This document shows positions 27,109 through 38,740 of a DNA stretch of 64,000 nucleotides, in pieces; the first letter of the stretch is position 1, and each line of letters opens with the position of its first letter. This DNA is from Pleurotus djamor (lineage: Eukaryota; Basidiomycota; Agaricomycetes; Agaricales; Pleurotaceae). Made by a program: the position numbers and the translations under genes. The stretch spans positions 1-64,000 of the forward strand of contig JAPEVF010000180.1 in assembly GCA_029747585.1 (NCBI GenBank), read 5' to 3'. Below the pieces are notes generated by a model. That model saw nothing but the letters and a program-made list of their open reading frames with translations. It had not been told where the DNA came from and did no database searches.

Positions 27109-28850
27109 ATGGTATGTACTCCAAACCGACATGGTACCTTCTCCTTCGACGTGCTTACTCATGTCATTAAACTTGATTGTTTCCGAACCAGCAGACTAGA
27201 GTCTGTACCGACCTCAAAGCTCAAAGCGCGATCGACGCAGAGATCGCTAACCATATGAAAATCATATATGGTCTACGCACGCGCCGGAACACCTTTGCTG
27301 CGATTTCCAAACTTCCCAACGAAATCATGGCAAAAATCTTCGTTGCGTGCCAAACGCTATTCAAGCAAGTCCGCCTTACCCGATCAGCGATCATCCTTGT
27401 ATGTACAGCATGGAAGGACATCGCCATGAATACGCCACAGTTCTGGTCCCTCATCTCGTTTGGGGAGCCTCGGTGTATTCGCCAATCACTTGTACTTTCG
27501 AAGAAGACACCTCTTACCGTTACTTGCGACATCAGTTGCCTCTCCAGCGTTGGAGATGTGTTTGATCTCATCTGTGATGAGACATACAGGTTTGAGGAGC
27601 TGGTACTTCATGGGAGGCGAGATGATGCATCAAACCTCACTTCCCATATCTTTCGGGAGAATCCCAATCCACGCGCTCCCCTCCTGCGACACCTCGTGAT
27701 CATTATTGACCCATCACAGACCACCGGTAATAACAGGAGTCCCTTAATCTTGACATCGTTTTGGGGGGATTTGACCGCGCTCCGGTCAATGATGCTCCGT
27801 AACGTCCTCCCAGGAAGCGTCGTTTACCTACCATCCTTGACCGATCTCAAAATTGATGTCAGCAAGAAGGGTAAATACTTGTCCATTCCGCGGGTTTCTG
27901 AGCTACTCCGTAACATGCCTATGCTGGAAAATGCTACGCTCGGCAAAATCTCGTCTAAGCACCCCATCGAGCTTCCACATCCCCTCGAATCACCGATACC
28001 TCTTCCCAAGCTGTGTAGGATCCAGTTAAACATGAAACGCCTCAGGGAGTCGAAGCTACTAGATCACCTCGAGATCCCAGACGCCGCCATCGTTGGGTTG
28101 AAATTTCTGGCCAGTGGTGATGAGAACGAGGTCGAGGAAAGTATTTCTCATCTCCGTAGGTTCTTTTCCAGTCGCTTCCCAGAGGACGCATCACTCGAGG
28201 TGCGCGTCGACGTGGACATCGGACTAGATCAAATCTATTATGTGGTATACAACAATGGATGCCAGTTCACGAATATGATAATCACACCCTTTCCATCATG
28301 GCTTCGATGGGAGAACAACCTCTTGACGTCATTGCCACTCGGCGCGATTCACCATCTACGTCTGGAGGGAGATATGGGGGACGATGAAGCCCTAGCTTGG
28401 TCAAACTTTCTTCCACATCTGACTCACCTCAAGAAAATCACTTCGTGGAAAGTAGGAGTACTCCGCTTACTCGCTGGACCCGATCCATCATCCCCCAATG
28501 TAACAACGGCAGATTTCAGTAACCTGGAGCTGGAGACTATTGATTTGAACGGTGACTCCGACGCGGACGATAGTCATTGGATCACCTTCATCTCTATCTG
28601 TCAGACTCGTTTCGAACTCGGGAAGCCCATCAACAAGGTTTGTATCCGAGGTTGCAATATCTTGAAGAGACGACTTCGGCAACTTGCATGGTACACAGAG
28701 GTAGAGTGGGATGGCGGTAAATTTTCGGAAGATGAGGTCAACCAAGATGATATTTGGGAAGAGGAGTTGTATGAGGATGACTATCTGGAAGACAAGTGGA
28801 CGGACTGTCGAAAGAAGGCGAAGTCACGAGGACAAAGAAGAAAAAGATGA
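27109..28850 (+). CDS. F-box family protein, about 552 aa
   Basis: The start codon ATG (27109-27111) appears to form the whole first coding exon; an 83-nt intron (27112-27194, GTATGT...GCAG) follows, and exon 2 runs 27195-28850. The protein begins M-T-R-V-C-T-D-L-K-A-Q, has a helix typical of this agaricomycete family (AIDAEI...), then the F-box ISKLPNEIMAKIFVAC near residue 45 and a VCTAWKDIAMNTPQFW segment. Long leucine-rich stretches follow (LTDLKIDVSK, LTHLKKITSW), and the C-terminus is very acidic and then basic. It is expected to act as a substrate receptor in an SCF ubiquitin ligase; the substrate is unknown. A paralogue at 32,966 has the same exon layout and a relic at 23,391 matches its 5' end. 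Confidence 0.8.
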
Positions 28851-29649
28851 TGAGTTGATGATGAGTTGATGATGAGGAAGACGATGAAGACAAGGAAGAA
28901 CACGTACATATATTGAATACAATCTGTTTTCTTTAGTCTATATGCGCAACGCCATCGGACATTCCCTTGTCCTCGAGGCACTAGTTCTAATGACTCCATC
29001 ACCGTTGAGGTAGGCAGGTAAGATCTCTTTCGCGGTTAGATGTCGTCAAAGCCGTTGCGTCGCCTCTGGTAGGGAAGTTCTGCGTGTTTTACCTTGAACG
29101 TCATAGGGGTACGCCACCTCCACGTCCGTCACCATCTGCATCGTCCTCATGGACTCTGTGCCAATTTCGCGCCTTGCTGCTTCTGAACACTCATCGCTAC
29201 CAATTTACCAAAAGCCTTTGGGATGTATTCAATACTGGAGACAGGTACAAAGCAATGGCACCAAGTATACTCTAGAGTACGGCGCTAACGGTGTACTTAA
29301 CGGCTTTCGAACTTCAAAGGGCAGGCTCGCGCGGAGAGAGAGAAACTCTAGAGTGCGTGTACCTGAGAGTGTCTGAGTGGAAAGTCATGCTCAGGCGAGT
29401 GATGGATGGATGGATGGTTGTCAGTTGACAGGAAAGAGAATGGGCGGTTGCGAAACGGCGAACCAGGTTGTCCCCCTGTACGATAGTAGGAAGGTCTCTC
29501 CTGTGGAGTCCAAGGCACTTCGATTGCATTTTGGAGTTGTTTTGAGGCTTCATCAATCATCCCTCGGCCTATAGTAGATCATTCTTCTATCAATGTGAGT
29601 ACATAGAGAGGACTCTTCACATAAAATGACTATAGAACCCCGCCAGTGG
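28851..29649. other. Intergenic region with short tandem repeats
   Basis: The stop of the F-box gene is followed by a TGATGAGT-type repeat (about 28,846-28,880), and a short GATG repeat lies at about 29,400. No further gene is supported. Confidence 0.45.
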
Positions 29650-30371
29650 CTAGTATATTCCCGGTACAAGACGGTAAGGCACTCTTTCCGCATACCTATC
29701 CCATTCCTCACCAAACTTCTGCCTTAGCCAATCATCCTCCACACTCATACGCCTGATCGGCAATACCAGCAAGACAGCCATCTGTATACACCAATATGCC
29801 CCAGCAACTGTAGCTGCCGTATCCACCAGAACATACTCTCTCAGAGGAGCGTTTGGCGCAAAGATCACCAATGTCATACCGAGAGCCATCAAAAACCATC
29901 CGGTGTAGCTCGGATGGCGAATGAAGGTGTAGGGGCCTGAGGTGATGAGCTGGTGGTTGACGTGGATGCGAGGTTGGAAATCAAACATTTTGCCGAGAGT
30001 TTTGAAGCACCAGAGTCGTAGGGAACTCCCTGCAACGCACATTAGTGCGCCGAGAAGGAAGACAGGTGGGGTTGTAGTGATGGATTGGTGGTCATGACCC
30101 GGTGCGTTGTGGACTGATGAAATGACTTCCATCACGGCCGTGCCCCACACGAATGTCTGTGGATTGAGGTCACGATCACATCACAAAAAGCCAGAGAACA
30201 ATGGGGTGCTCACCTTAAGAAAGAAGACTTGCTTCAATACTGTCCGTTCAATAACCTCTTTCGCTTGAAGATCTCCCTCCGCGACTNGGGGGGTTTGGTG
30301 GTGTCACCGTCCAATGGAACGCTAGTGCGTTGGCTAGGGCTACCACAGCCCTCAGACTGAAGAAGCGCATA
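29650..30371 (-). CDS. Isoprenylcysteine carboxyl methyltransferase (ICMT)-like protein
   Basis: Exon 1 is 30371-30214 and exon 2 is 30156-29650, with a 57-nt intron. The C-terminal half shows the family motifs: SGPYTFIRHPSYTGWF, several hydrophobic membrane helices, and the end segment EEDWLRQKFGEEWDRYAER-like (VEDDW...FGEEWDRY). Enzymes of this fold use S-adenosylmethionine to methylate prenylated cysteines or related small molecules in the ER membrane; true Ste14 activity on farnesylated proteins is likely but not certain, since many fungal paralogues exist. An N at about 30,287 beside a G run breaks the frame in exon 1; one extra base at that homopolymer restores it. Confidence 0.82.
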
Positions 30372-31480
30372 ATACTGGGTTGATTTGTGGGAGGGGTTAC
30401 TTTCTGTGGTGCTTGAGACTTTGTGCGCAACTACTCTACTTATAATGCTCAGGTTGATAAGGCTCGCAAGGGGGAAGCTAGTGCGAGTTCCCGATCACTT
30501 GATGGACGGTGGCGGGGGTTTGCATCAAATCTGATGCTTTATGCACCACAACACGATGGACTGGTTACGTTGGATTGCAGGAGGATAAGGAGATGGTACA
30601 CATGACCATGGTTCGCGGTATACACTTTGTGTCTCACCATCAGGCATCCATGTGTAACGGCAACGACAATGGGTTCGACTCTACGTTACTGTACTTAGTA
30701 TCGGCGAGAAATAGTACCTGTAACGGCACGAAGAAGGGTACAATGAGTAATGAACCTTGTGGACTCGAAAGGCGTCCACCTAGGATGCCTGGACTTGAAG
30801 GGGGGCGAGGGCAGTAGGAAGGGCTGTTCAGCCGCTTTGTGATGACATCCCGAGCGATCTACCCTAGATGGGAAGGATATCAAACGAGCTAGAGTCAAAC
30901 CAAACCGTGCGCGAATGGGTTCCTCCGTCTATAGAGACATTTGAACCGAGAAATGAGAAAAATGAAAACGGCGGACGAGAAATTATAAAGGAAAGAAAGA
31001 AGACAACGAATTGCAACGAGGTATGGAGGTAGAATAAGCGAGCGGTCTTGCTGAGACAGCGGCAAGTCGCAGACAAAAAAAAAGAAAAAAGTTTGGTAGA
31101 TTCAATTGGGGGCAAATGAACCAAGGTCGAGCACGAATGACGTCATAGACTGACTGTCCTTTCAACTTCTTCAAAGTCCAGCGTCCACGGCGCATGCGGC
31201 AGCTCGTCCTTTTACTGCCTCCCATCCTCGTTCTCCCTCCCGCATATTCTTGCGTCGTTGTTCCCCGCCAGGCAATTAGCCTCTTACACCCCAGCTTCTC
31301 GTGACCGCTTGGACCTTCCCCGCTACCCCGCGTCCCACATCCATCCAGACCTTTCTACCTCTCGCTATGTACATCCCTTTGATGCCATCCGGACTGATAG
31401 AAAGTTGGAGTGGGGTTGTAGAGTACTACCCGTACGTCCGACGATCCACAGTGCGAAACGATTGAGGGATTGAGGTGGGC
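30372..31480. other. Intergenic region
   Basis: No supported gene. It probably contains the promoter of the ICMT-like gene (upstream of 30,371) and downstream sequence of the candidate on the right. Confidence 0.35.
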
Positions 31481-31483
31481 GGG

Positions 31484-32661
31484 TTAGATCGTCCTGGACA
31501 GAGCGTATGAGCTGGGATAGACAGGGACGGAGGAGAGAACACGATAGAGGTAACGTACCCCGTTGTCGATAAGGTCGTAGTGGCCACCATCAGCTATTTG
31601 ATTGCGCAAGAGCGCATACATGACAGAGCGCCAGCGGCGACGGTATCCGGGCGCGAAAGCCTCAGAGGAGAGGCACAACACGACTTATTATACCTGGAGA
31701 GAAGGAAAGAAGAGAGCATCAGCACGACAGGGATGACAGTAGACGATGGAGGAAGGGAAATGCGATGCGGAGGCGAGCAGCAGAATGGCAGCAGAAGGGG
31801 GAAAGCGGTGCGGGGCACAATTTGCGACGTTATGGAGAGAAACGGAGACAGAGGTGAAAGGGGAATAAAGGGACGAACCATGAAACCATGGGTATCAGCA
31901 TNGGGGGGTGCGCTGCGAGCCAATGATATACCCTATGCGTCGCCTAGTTGCCTTAGTTGATGGTCTGGGCTCCGAACTCTGACAAAAGAGGTGCGGGTGA
32001 CAAGGTTATGCTGGAAGCTGGGATCAGGACAAGTGAGATGAGAGATAGGAGGAAAGGAAAGGAAAGGGAAGCGGAAACGTACCCAAGGCTGAGTGTAAGG
32101 ATCTCACCCAAGCGCGGTGTCCTCCTTCAAGGACTCATAGAGCGTGCCAGGAATGCCTAGGGTCAGGATCAATACAATGGATGTGAGGAATGAAGGGCTT
32201 TATGCTCACCAGGATGTACTCTGCTCCCTACTCCCCCCTTCGACATTGAATTGAGGCCTTGATGCTGGACCCTCCTCAGTCGGTAAGTAAGGTATCCGCG
32301 CCGGCTCGTGGGGTGTGCAGCATTTGAGTGCTGAGTCCGGTGTGCGGGTTCTTACGTTCACTAGCGTTCGTTCCTTTGCGAAGGTGAGCTGGACTGTGAT
32401 GAAGTGGGTAGGGAAGATATACCCGAAGCTTCATTCAAGGTTTTGGTTTTTCAGTGTGCTGGAGGGTGCCAAGCACGAGCAGAGTACCATAATGATGACT
32501 GTGCATGACCAAGACCTAGCTGACTCTGAGTCAAGACAACGGATAAAAACGGAAACAAAACTCACGACGCACTCAGATTTCACGTCGCAAATCCTGCTAT
32601 CCCCGCAGCCAGAGACTCTCCTTTCGTGACTGTCGATAAGCACCCTCACTGGATACGCCAT
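31484..32661 (-). CDS. Candidate multi-exon gene, unidentified
   Basis: Minus-strand blocks with good splice borders can be seen: an ATG at 32,661 (MAYPVRVLIDSHERR) ending at a GTGAGT donor; a block near 32,160-32,090 with GIPGTLYESLKEDTALG preceded by CTAG and ended by GTACGT; and a block near 31,680-31,560 with MYALLRNQIADGGHYDLI ended by GTACGT. The frames of all blocks could not be joined with confidence, and an N at about 31,902 adds doubt. No family recognised. Confidence 0.3.
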
Positions 32662-32965
32662 GTTTTCAATGTCAGCATTAGGCTTGGGTTAGGCGAGGCC
32701 GTGGTGGCTGAATGTATTCATCCGAGCGTAGGCGTTGGCGATAGGCGAGGCTCGCGGTCGAGTTTGGTTTTCCCTTTGGCTTGTGAGCGGTAGGTGTTGG
32801 CCCAGTTAGCAGAAGGTTGATGTGGTTGACTTGGAGGAGGGAAGTAGGCGAGAAGAGNAAAATGTGCGATGAGCGCTAAACAACCTTGTGCCTGGCGCGT
32901 CCCGAACTGCCCCCAAACTGTCCTCCCTCAAACTTCAACCAAACCGTCTGAAAGTCTCATTTTGC
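32662..32965. promoter_or_regulatory. Intergenic region between a divergent pair
   Basis: Short gap between the candidate gene on the minus strand and the F-box gene on the plus strand. No specific element identified; an N lies near 32,858. Confidence 0.3.
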
Positions 32966-34577
32966 ATGGTAAGCGATCTTCTAGGATGATTTCATGGTGG
33001 ATAAAACTGACCGCACGGTACACTAGGGGAAACGCACCGACTTGAATGCTCAGCGGGCGATCGACCAGCAAATAGCCACGGAAATCAGAGCTCACAAAGA
33101 ACGCGTCAGGGCGCTGAAGTCGTGCCGAAATGAATATTGCGCGATCAACAGGATACCAGAGGAAACGTTGACGTACATCCTTCTGCTGGTGAAGCGTTTG
33201 TCCGAGGATTCTCATGTTGGAAATCACGGTTCTGCACGTCGGGACTGGTTCAATATTACGCGTGTGTGCAACTCCTGGCGAAAGCTGGTCATGGACTGCC
33301 CTCGCTTCTGGACCTATGTCGACTCGTCATCGCGACATGCGCACCGTATGTTGACCCTTGCGAAGGCTGCCCCCCTTCATGTTGTACTTCGCACACCGCC
33401 GAGGCCGACCAAAAAGTTTTGGTCCTTGGCGACCAATGTCATGTCCCGAACATCCCAAATCGAGAACCTGGATATCAACCTCCCTCAGCAGCAAGTCATG
33501 TCACTCCTTGCTTTATCGTCAACCCAACGTGCTCTGATCCTCCAAGACCTTATAATTTGGGCTGACAACCCCGATGATGTCAATGGATCGGAGGCTGGGT
33601 GTTTGTGGTGGGACATGCCTAGCCTACTTTCCTTGAACGTTTCACACGTTCCCTTACCCGTAGAGCCTCTTCATGCGCCACGTCTCACCCAGCTTCGACT
33701 CTTTTCTTCATTTGGAATTGCCATGCCGTGGTTGCTCGATACGCTGAGAGCGACGCCTCTCATGGAGACTATCAGTGTCGAAGACCTGGGTCCTGAGCCA
33801 ATCGGACTTGAGGCTTCCTCGGTGTCTCTAACCCATCTCCAGAAAATCTACATCCACGCGGACTGCTTCAGCGCAGTCAATATCTTCAAATACCTCAAAT
33901 ACCCAGTAACATGTACCATGGCCATGTTTGACAAGATGGACGGCTCGGAGACCACTGTCGCTGGTTTACGAGAAACCTTTTCGCGGTTCACGTCTAACTA
34001 TCTCCCCTCCCCCCTCGAGCGCATTTACATCATGTTTGTTGGAAGGTTCGGACTCTATGTGTACCGCCCCGGAGACCACTACCCTCGCTACGACCTAGAT
34101 GGTGCCGATCCATTCATTTCTTTCAATGCTCCCCCTTCTTCGAAGCCTCCTATCTCTGCATACATTGAGCTCTGCCATGCTCTCCCGTTATCTCATACTC
34201 GTATCCTTGCATTGGAGGGTGCTATGGGCAACTTGATCCTTCCGGCGGTGTTGTCGCTCATGATTGCTTCCACCCATACGAAAACCTTGGAGTTGATACA
34301 CTGCGACCCGCGGCTTCTTACCCACCTTTTCCAGACGTCCAGTGATGATCCACCCGTTCTCCCTGAGCTTGAATGCTTAATCTTCATGGGAGATATGTTC
34401 CATATCCATCTGAATTCAGCTTCAGAGCCGCTCGAATTGCTTCCAGTATTGTTGCAGCTCCTCCGAGAGCGCAAAAGGCTAGGCATTCCTATAAGGACGC
34501 TGAAATGCTGGCATTGCAAGAGGCTACCTCCCTCAGATATAAAGAAGCTGCATCAGGAAAAACCTATTTTGCTATAA
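32966..34577 (+). CDS. F-box family protein, about 517 aa
   Basis: As in the paralogue at 27,109, the first coding exon appears to be the start codon alone (32966-32968), followed by a 58-nt intron (GTAAGC...ACTAG) and exon 2 at 33027-34577. The protein begins M-G-K-R-T-D-L-N-A-Q-R-A-I-D, then a basic helix, then the F-box segment INRIPEETLTYILLLVKRL and VCNSWRKLVMDCPRFWTYV. Leucine-rich segments follow (LTQLRLFSSF, LTHLQKIYIHA, HTKTLELIHCDP). The C-terminus ends in KLHQEKPILL at the edge of an AT-rich AAAGCT repeat field and lacks the acidic tail of the paralogue, so the original end may have been replaced. Expected role: substrate receptor of an SCF ubiquitin ligase. Confidence 0.78.
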
Positions 34578-34600
34578 AGAAAGATAAAGCATATCAAAGC

Positions 34601-35945
34601 TAAAAAGGGGGTGAAAGCTATGGGAGAAAGGTTATATGTATAACTACTCAGATGAAAGCAGCTGAAAGCGGGTGAAAGCAAGTATTATGTAACATCCATA
34701 AATGAAAGCTTATGAAAGATTCTAAAGATAAATATGTACATGAAAGCTGCGAAAGCTGTGAAAGCTACATTAAGCTGTAAAAAGCTATATAAAGCAAGAA
34801 ACATCATACATATTTAGAAAATCGCCAATACTTACATATTCTGATAGATCTTGCTTCTTTCAATATATGGTCAAAATTGAATATCATTATTTGAAGCTAA
34901 CTAGCTTGACACGTATAAGAGAAAAGTGTACGGAATGGTAAGGGGCATACGATAAGGCTAGCAATGGTGTAACAGCATCTTGCGGTATATCTGTAGAAAG
35001 GTTTAAGCTGGGTTCGGACTACGAAGTATGAATACCACCTACAGCCTTTTCTTCCTGGGCATCACTGTGCGACTCCAAAGTAAGGATGTTGATTGAAATA
35101 TGCTCCATTCAAATGTAGACACAATCAGTAAACGTGATTGAGAAAATGTTAATGAGAGCTTACCGCTCGCCCATAAGACCGCCCACACACCTCTACAACA
35201 CCAGTCAGTCCAATGGTTCTAAGCTGAAAGCCGGGAAAGAGAGGCTAAAACGTTGAAGGGAAAAGGCTGCACAAATCTGCTGCCTCAGCTTAAGGTTGGA
35301 GGTCACATACTAGGAAGGGTAAAGAGGAAGGAAGACGTGCAAGAGAGTGATGTGGTGGACTTGAACGATTTCAAATTAGAGAAAGTGGGCGGAGCTTGAA
35401 TAGGCAAGGCTGTGCATATCCCCGGATAGTCAGAATGAGGACTTACCTGCCAGTCCCCACCTGGCTATCCGGGGATATTTCCTAATAGTCCCGATTTGGC
35501 AGTCTATCCCCTTTGGATGGTTTACATGAATTTGACTTAACAGTCAGAGTGGGGACTGACCCTCAGTCGGCACCACAGCTGTCCACTCCACTATCCCCTC
35601 ACATTCTAACATGTTTTAATTCCTTCATATTTGTTTGTTACATTCTATTGGGCTATGTTGTATAAAGCTCCTGCAATCAATTGTGCGTGAATTATATTTG
35701 AAAGATGATGAAAGATGATGAAAGCTAATGAAAGCTTGATCTGGATATAACACTATGTAGATAATAAGCTGAAAGCTATTGAAAGATAAATTGAAACTGG
35801 ATGCTGCTCATGCAAGATGCTGAAAGCCAGTGAAAGCTAAATGTAAGGATTATACTGCTTACACAATTAACTCAAAGCAGTTGAAAGCTNAAAAAAGACA
35901 CACTATTGCTGATTCAAAAACATGAAAGCTACTGAAAGCTAGTGA
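34601..35945. repeat. AT-rich field of degenerate GAAAGCT repeats around a 0.9-kb core
   Basis: Short direct repeats built on TGAAAGCT are dense at about 34,601-34,800 and again at about 35,695-35,945, in the same orientation, with spacings near 10-20 bp. Between them is an AT-rich core with nested inverted repeats. The field begins right after the stop of the F-box gene. It may be a satellite, or the ends of a non-autonomous mobile element; no target duplication was found. Confidence 0.6.
35416..35478. repeat. Perfect 14-bp hairpin
   Basis: ATATCCCCGGATAG (35416-35429) and its exact complement CTATCCGGGGATAT (35465-35478) with a 35-bp loop. A second, partly overlapping pair is CAGTCCCCAC near 35,450 and AGTGGGGACTG near 35,548. 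Confidence 0.85.
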
Positions 35946-37323
35946 ATGCCACTGAGAGTGAGTTTAATGCTTTGGCTTAAACATCCGTCTCTGTTCAAAA
36001 CTTTGATAAGCTTTTACCCAAAAATGTTTTTCCTGATGTGTGCCATCTTGTGGATTCCATTGAATGGGAAGATTACTAGGCATAGTCTAGAATAGTAGTA
36101 TCTTTCTCAGCCGAGACGCTTGTTGGACCATGTTCAGTTGAAATTGCGCACGGTTCCTTCCCATCTTTCCCTTGTTTCGAGGATGACCTCCTCTCAGATC
36201 CGAAAACATTGTCTTGAGTCCGAAGATGATCTAACGGACGATAAACCTCCAAAGAAGCAGCGGCCACCGGGTTTCTTCTCCCATGAATTCAATTCCAAAC
36301 GAGGATGATCCTACCCCAAGGACTGCAGGCTGTGTTCATCCCCAGATGACGCCGAAAGCTCCCTTTTTTATCTCAAATGCTGCTTCCTGTAGCACTTGGT
36401 AAGTCAACTTGTTGGAACTTCTACAAAGGCGTATTGAAGGCATACCTAGCGTACGTAGATTGACGGACCGAGTCCACTTCAAAGTCAGGTGATACTGACG
36501 GAGACCAACTGGATTCGCACGCCACGTCCTTTTTGAAACTCGCCCCAAACTCGGCTCTGGCTTGCTGACATCCTCAGTCCATAGCAGCGGCGACTTCGAA
36601 ACCACAAGCTTTTCTCTTCCTCCTACCGCTGAAAGATAGAGTATACACGGGCAGCTCTCCCACTAACCCTTACTCAAAGTAGGCCCAATTTTTATTTTCG
36701 CCAGATTCTCAAATCGACATTCTTATCTCTGTCAGAATGGACTCGGACGCCTACCCCCAAGAGAGCTCACAATTTGTATTTGCATGATTCTTCATAGAGT
36801 CTGCTCTGGATCTGCGTTGATTCCTGCTTGGATATCTCGTACGGAGCTCTCCTTTGTCCTCTCACGAACTCGAGGGGTTTCTTCGTTTCGTTCTCAAGCT
36901 GCCTCTTCATCCACCCTTCATTTCTGTGCCAATCGGCTTCCGGTTGGACAGAGCCAGAACCGCGGCAAACTTATCCGACCGCTGCGTGAGCGGCTCTTGG
37001 ATTTGACCTGCTGATGGCTTGATGGATGTCGTTGAGTATGACAGTTTCGACCCATCAACCTTACGCATCATCTGAAGATTTTTCTCTGATAGAGAAGTGA
37101 TCTATTCTGGTCACACGACTACGGCTAGGCTCTAGTCAAGACGATTCACCCGTTTACAGCTGCATCTGTCCGATGACCTCGATTATGGAGTATGGCGTCG
37201 TTTCTGGAGTGGAAGCAGAGTCGTTTGCTGGGATATCGTCCTTATGGTGACCGACAAGTGCTAGTGAATACCCACGCAGCTTGTTTCATCGTTTTTCACG
37301 ATTTTTAACCGTGTCATAAACAG
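35946..37323. other. Region without a firmly supported gene
   Basis: 5' exons and the promoter of the CBM1 gene should lie here, but no signal-peptide exon could be identified. Small ORFs at 36,120-36,300 and 36,784-37,014 lack family motifs. Confidence 0.35.
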
Positions 37324-38112
37324 GAGAATCCTCCGAAACATTCTCGAAATTCGCTGCCTGCTCCTCGTACGCCAGAAGGGCAACTGGAAGGATCCCAACA
37401 CCGGGAAATCGGGGAGTGTGTCCTTTGGACCGTACGAGGGGAACGGAAACACTGTTGCCGTTCAGTTCAAGGACTTTGGTATTCCTAATGGCGTCCTCGT
37501 GAGTGAACTATCGCGTTTTCTGGATAGTAAGCACCTCTAATGGCTATTCAATATAGATCGACGAGCCTCTCGATGTTTCGGCGTCGTCTGACATTGATTT
37601 GGACCTTTGGTTCACAGTTGACTTTAGCTCCCCTTGTGTTGCACATTACACTTGGTGAGCATTCTCGATTTTCGCGTTTTCAATTGATTTGACACTAACA
37701 AGGCTGTGTTTCATAGTACCGGAAGCGTGTTCAAGTACACTTACACCTATACGGGAATCACTTGCGGTGGCTCTCCTAGTCCCAGTCCCAGTAACTCTGC
37801 TCCCGCGCCTTCAGGTACTGCGGTTCCTAAGGTGGGTTCTGCTTAACATCCCATCTTTGAGTCCGTCCCGTTGCTTACCTTGAGATTCCACGCTAGTTCG
37901 GTCAATGCGGAGGTACGTTTTGAGTTTGTCAAACTACGATTCCTCTTCCTACGAGCTCATGATGTTGCTTTAGGGATCGGTTGGACTGGTTCGACTGTGT
38001 GTGTCACCGGGACCGTTTGCACCATCGCAAATGACGCGAGTGTATTTCACATCTTCCTGAGTGTTTAAGATCATCTAAGGGTTTCATTTAGTGCTTCTCC
38101 CAGTGTTTGTAG
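37324..38112 (+). CDS. Secreted protein with C-terminal CBM1 (fungal cellulose-binding) module, 5' end missing
   Basis: Exons that join in frame: 37557-37654, 37717-37831, 37897-37912 (16 nt), 37974-38041 and 38092-38112. They encode part of a beta-rich domain (LWFTVDF, FKYTYTYTGITCGG), a Ser/Pro/Ala linker (SPSPSPSNSAPAPSG), and a CBM1 with the classic pattern QCGGIGWTG...C...C and a final QCL. CBM1 binds crystalline cellulose through aromatic residues; here the Tyr before the last Cys pair is replaced by Cys-Phe (SCFSQCL). An upstream exon, 37324-37498, encodes WKDPNTGKSG and VAVQFKDFGIPNG but its first part is open in another frame. The domain before the linker was not recognised, so a catalytic function cannot be given. 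Confidence 0.72.
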
Positions 38113-38618
38113 TTCACCAATACGAATGTCCTGATTTTGTTTGTTTTCCTTTGATAAATGTTGTTTCGCGCTGAGCCTGACGATCTGAAAATTTGTTGCT
38201 GGGGTCATACTCGAGATTAAACGAGAACACGATGTAGAAGGCTTTTGCTCGAAGCTCTAGCTGGATCCGACCCAATGACCTAGCGCACGGAAAGTCCTGT
38301 CAGTAAATTGAAGTCGCATCGTCCTTCTCCGCGCTAAGTCATAATCTGCGCTCTTTGTCTCATACTAAGACACTACGTCGCCCTAGAGTGTAGCCTTGGG
38401 AGTAATCTTGGCCGAGACATTGTCCGTTCATTGTCCTCTGCTTGTCCCTGGTAAGCTGTGTCATAAATTCTCTTTTGGATTGTTAATACCGGACAATGTA
38501 GACCATCAGTAACCTTGGTGGTCGTGCGTCACTATCCCAGCGGTGTGGTCGTATCATTGTCAATGGTCCACCGTCATTGCCCACCACGTCGCGTGCGTGC
38601 CACCAAGACGAGCTGGCG
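38113..38618. other. Intergenic region
   Basis: 3' flank of the CBM1 gene and upstream region of the next ORF. No other gene seen. Confidence 0.4.
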
Positions 38619-38626
38619 TATAAAAG
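38619..38626 (+). promoter_or_regulatory. TATA box
   Basis: TATAAAAG, 115 bp upstream of the ATG at 38,741. Confidence 0.6.
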
Positions 38627-38740
38627 CAACTCCTCACCGCCAGAGTTAACCGTCATCGCACTCTTTTTCCACCATCCAACACATCCTTCCTTCCGCATCT
38701 ATCCCCTCCTATACAAGTCCTCTTACCTTAGAGAGCTGCG

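Noticed and set aside
28488..28745. 85-aa minus-strand ORF in the F-box gene
   Set aside because: Antisense shadow without motifs.
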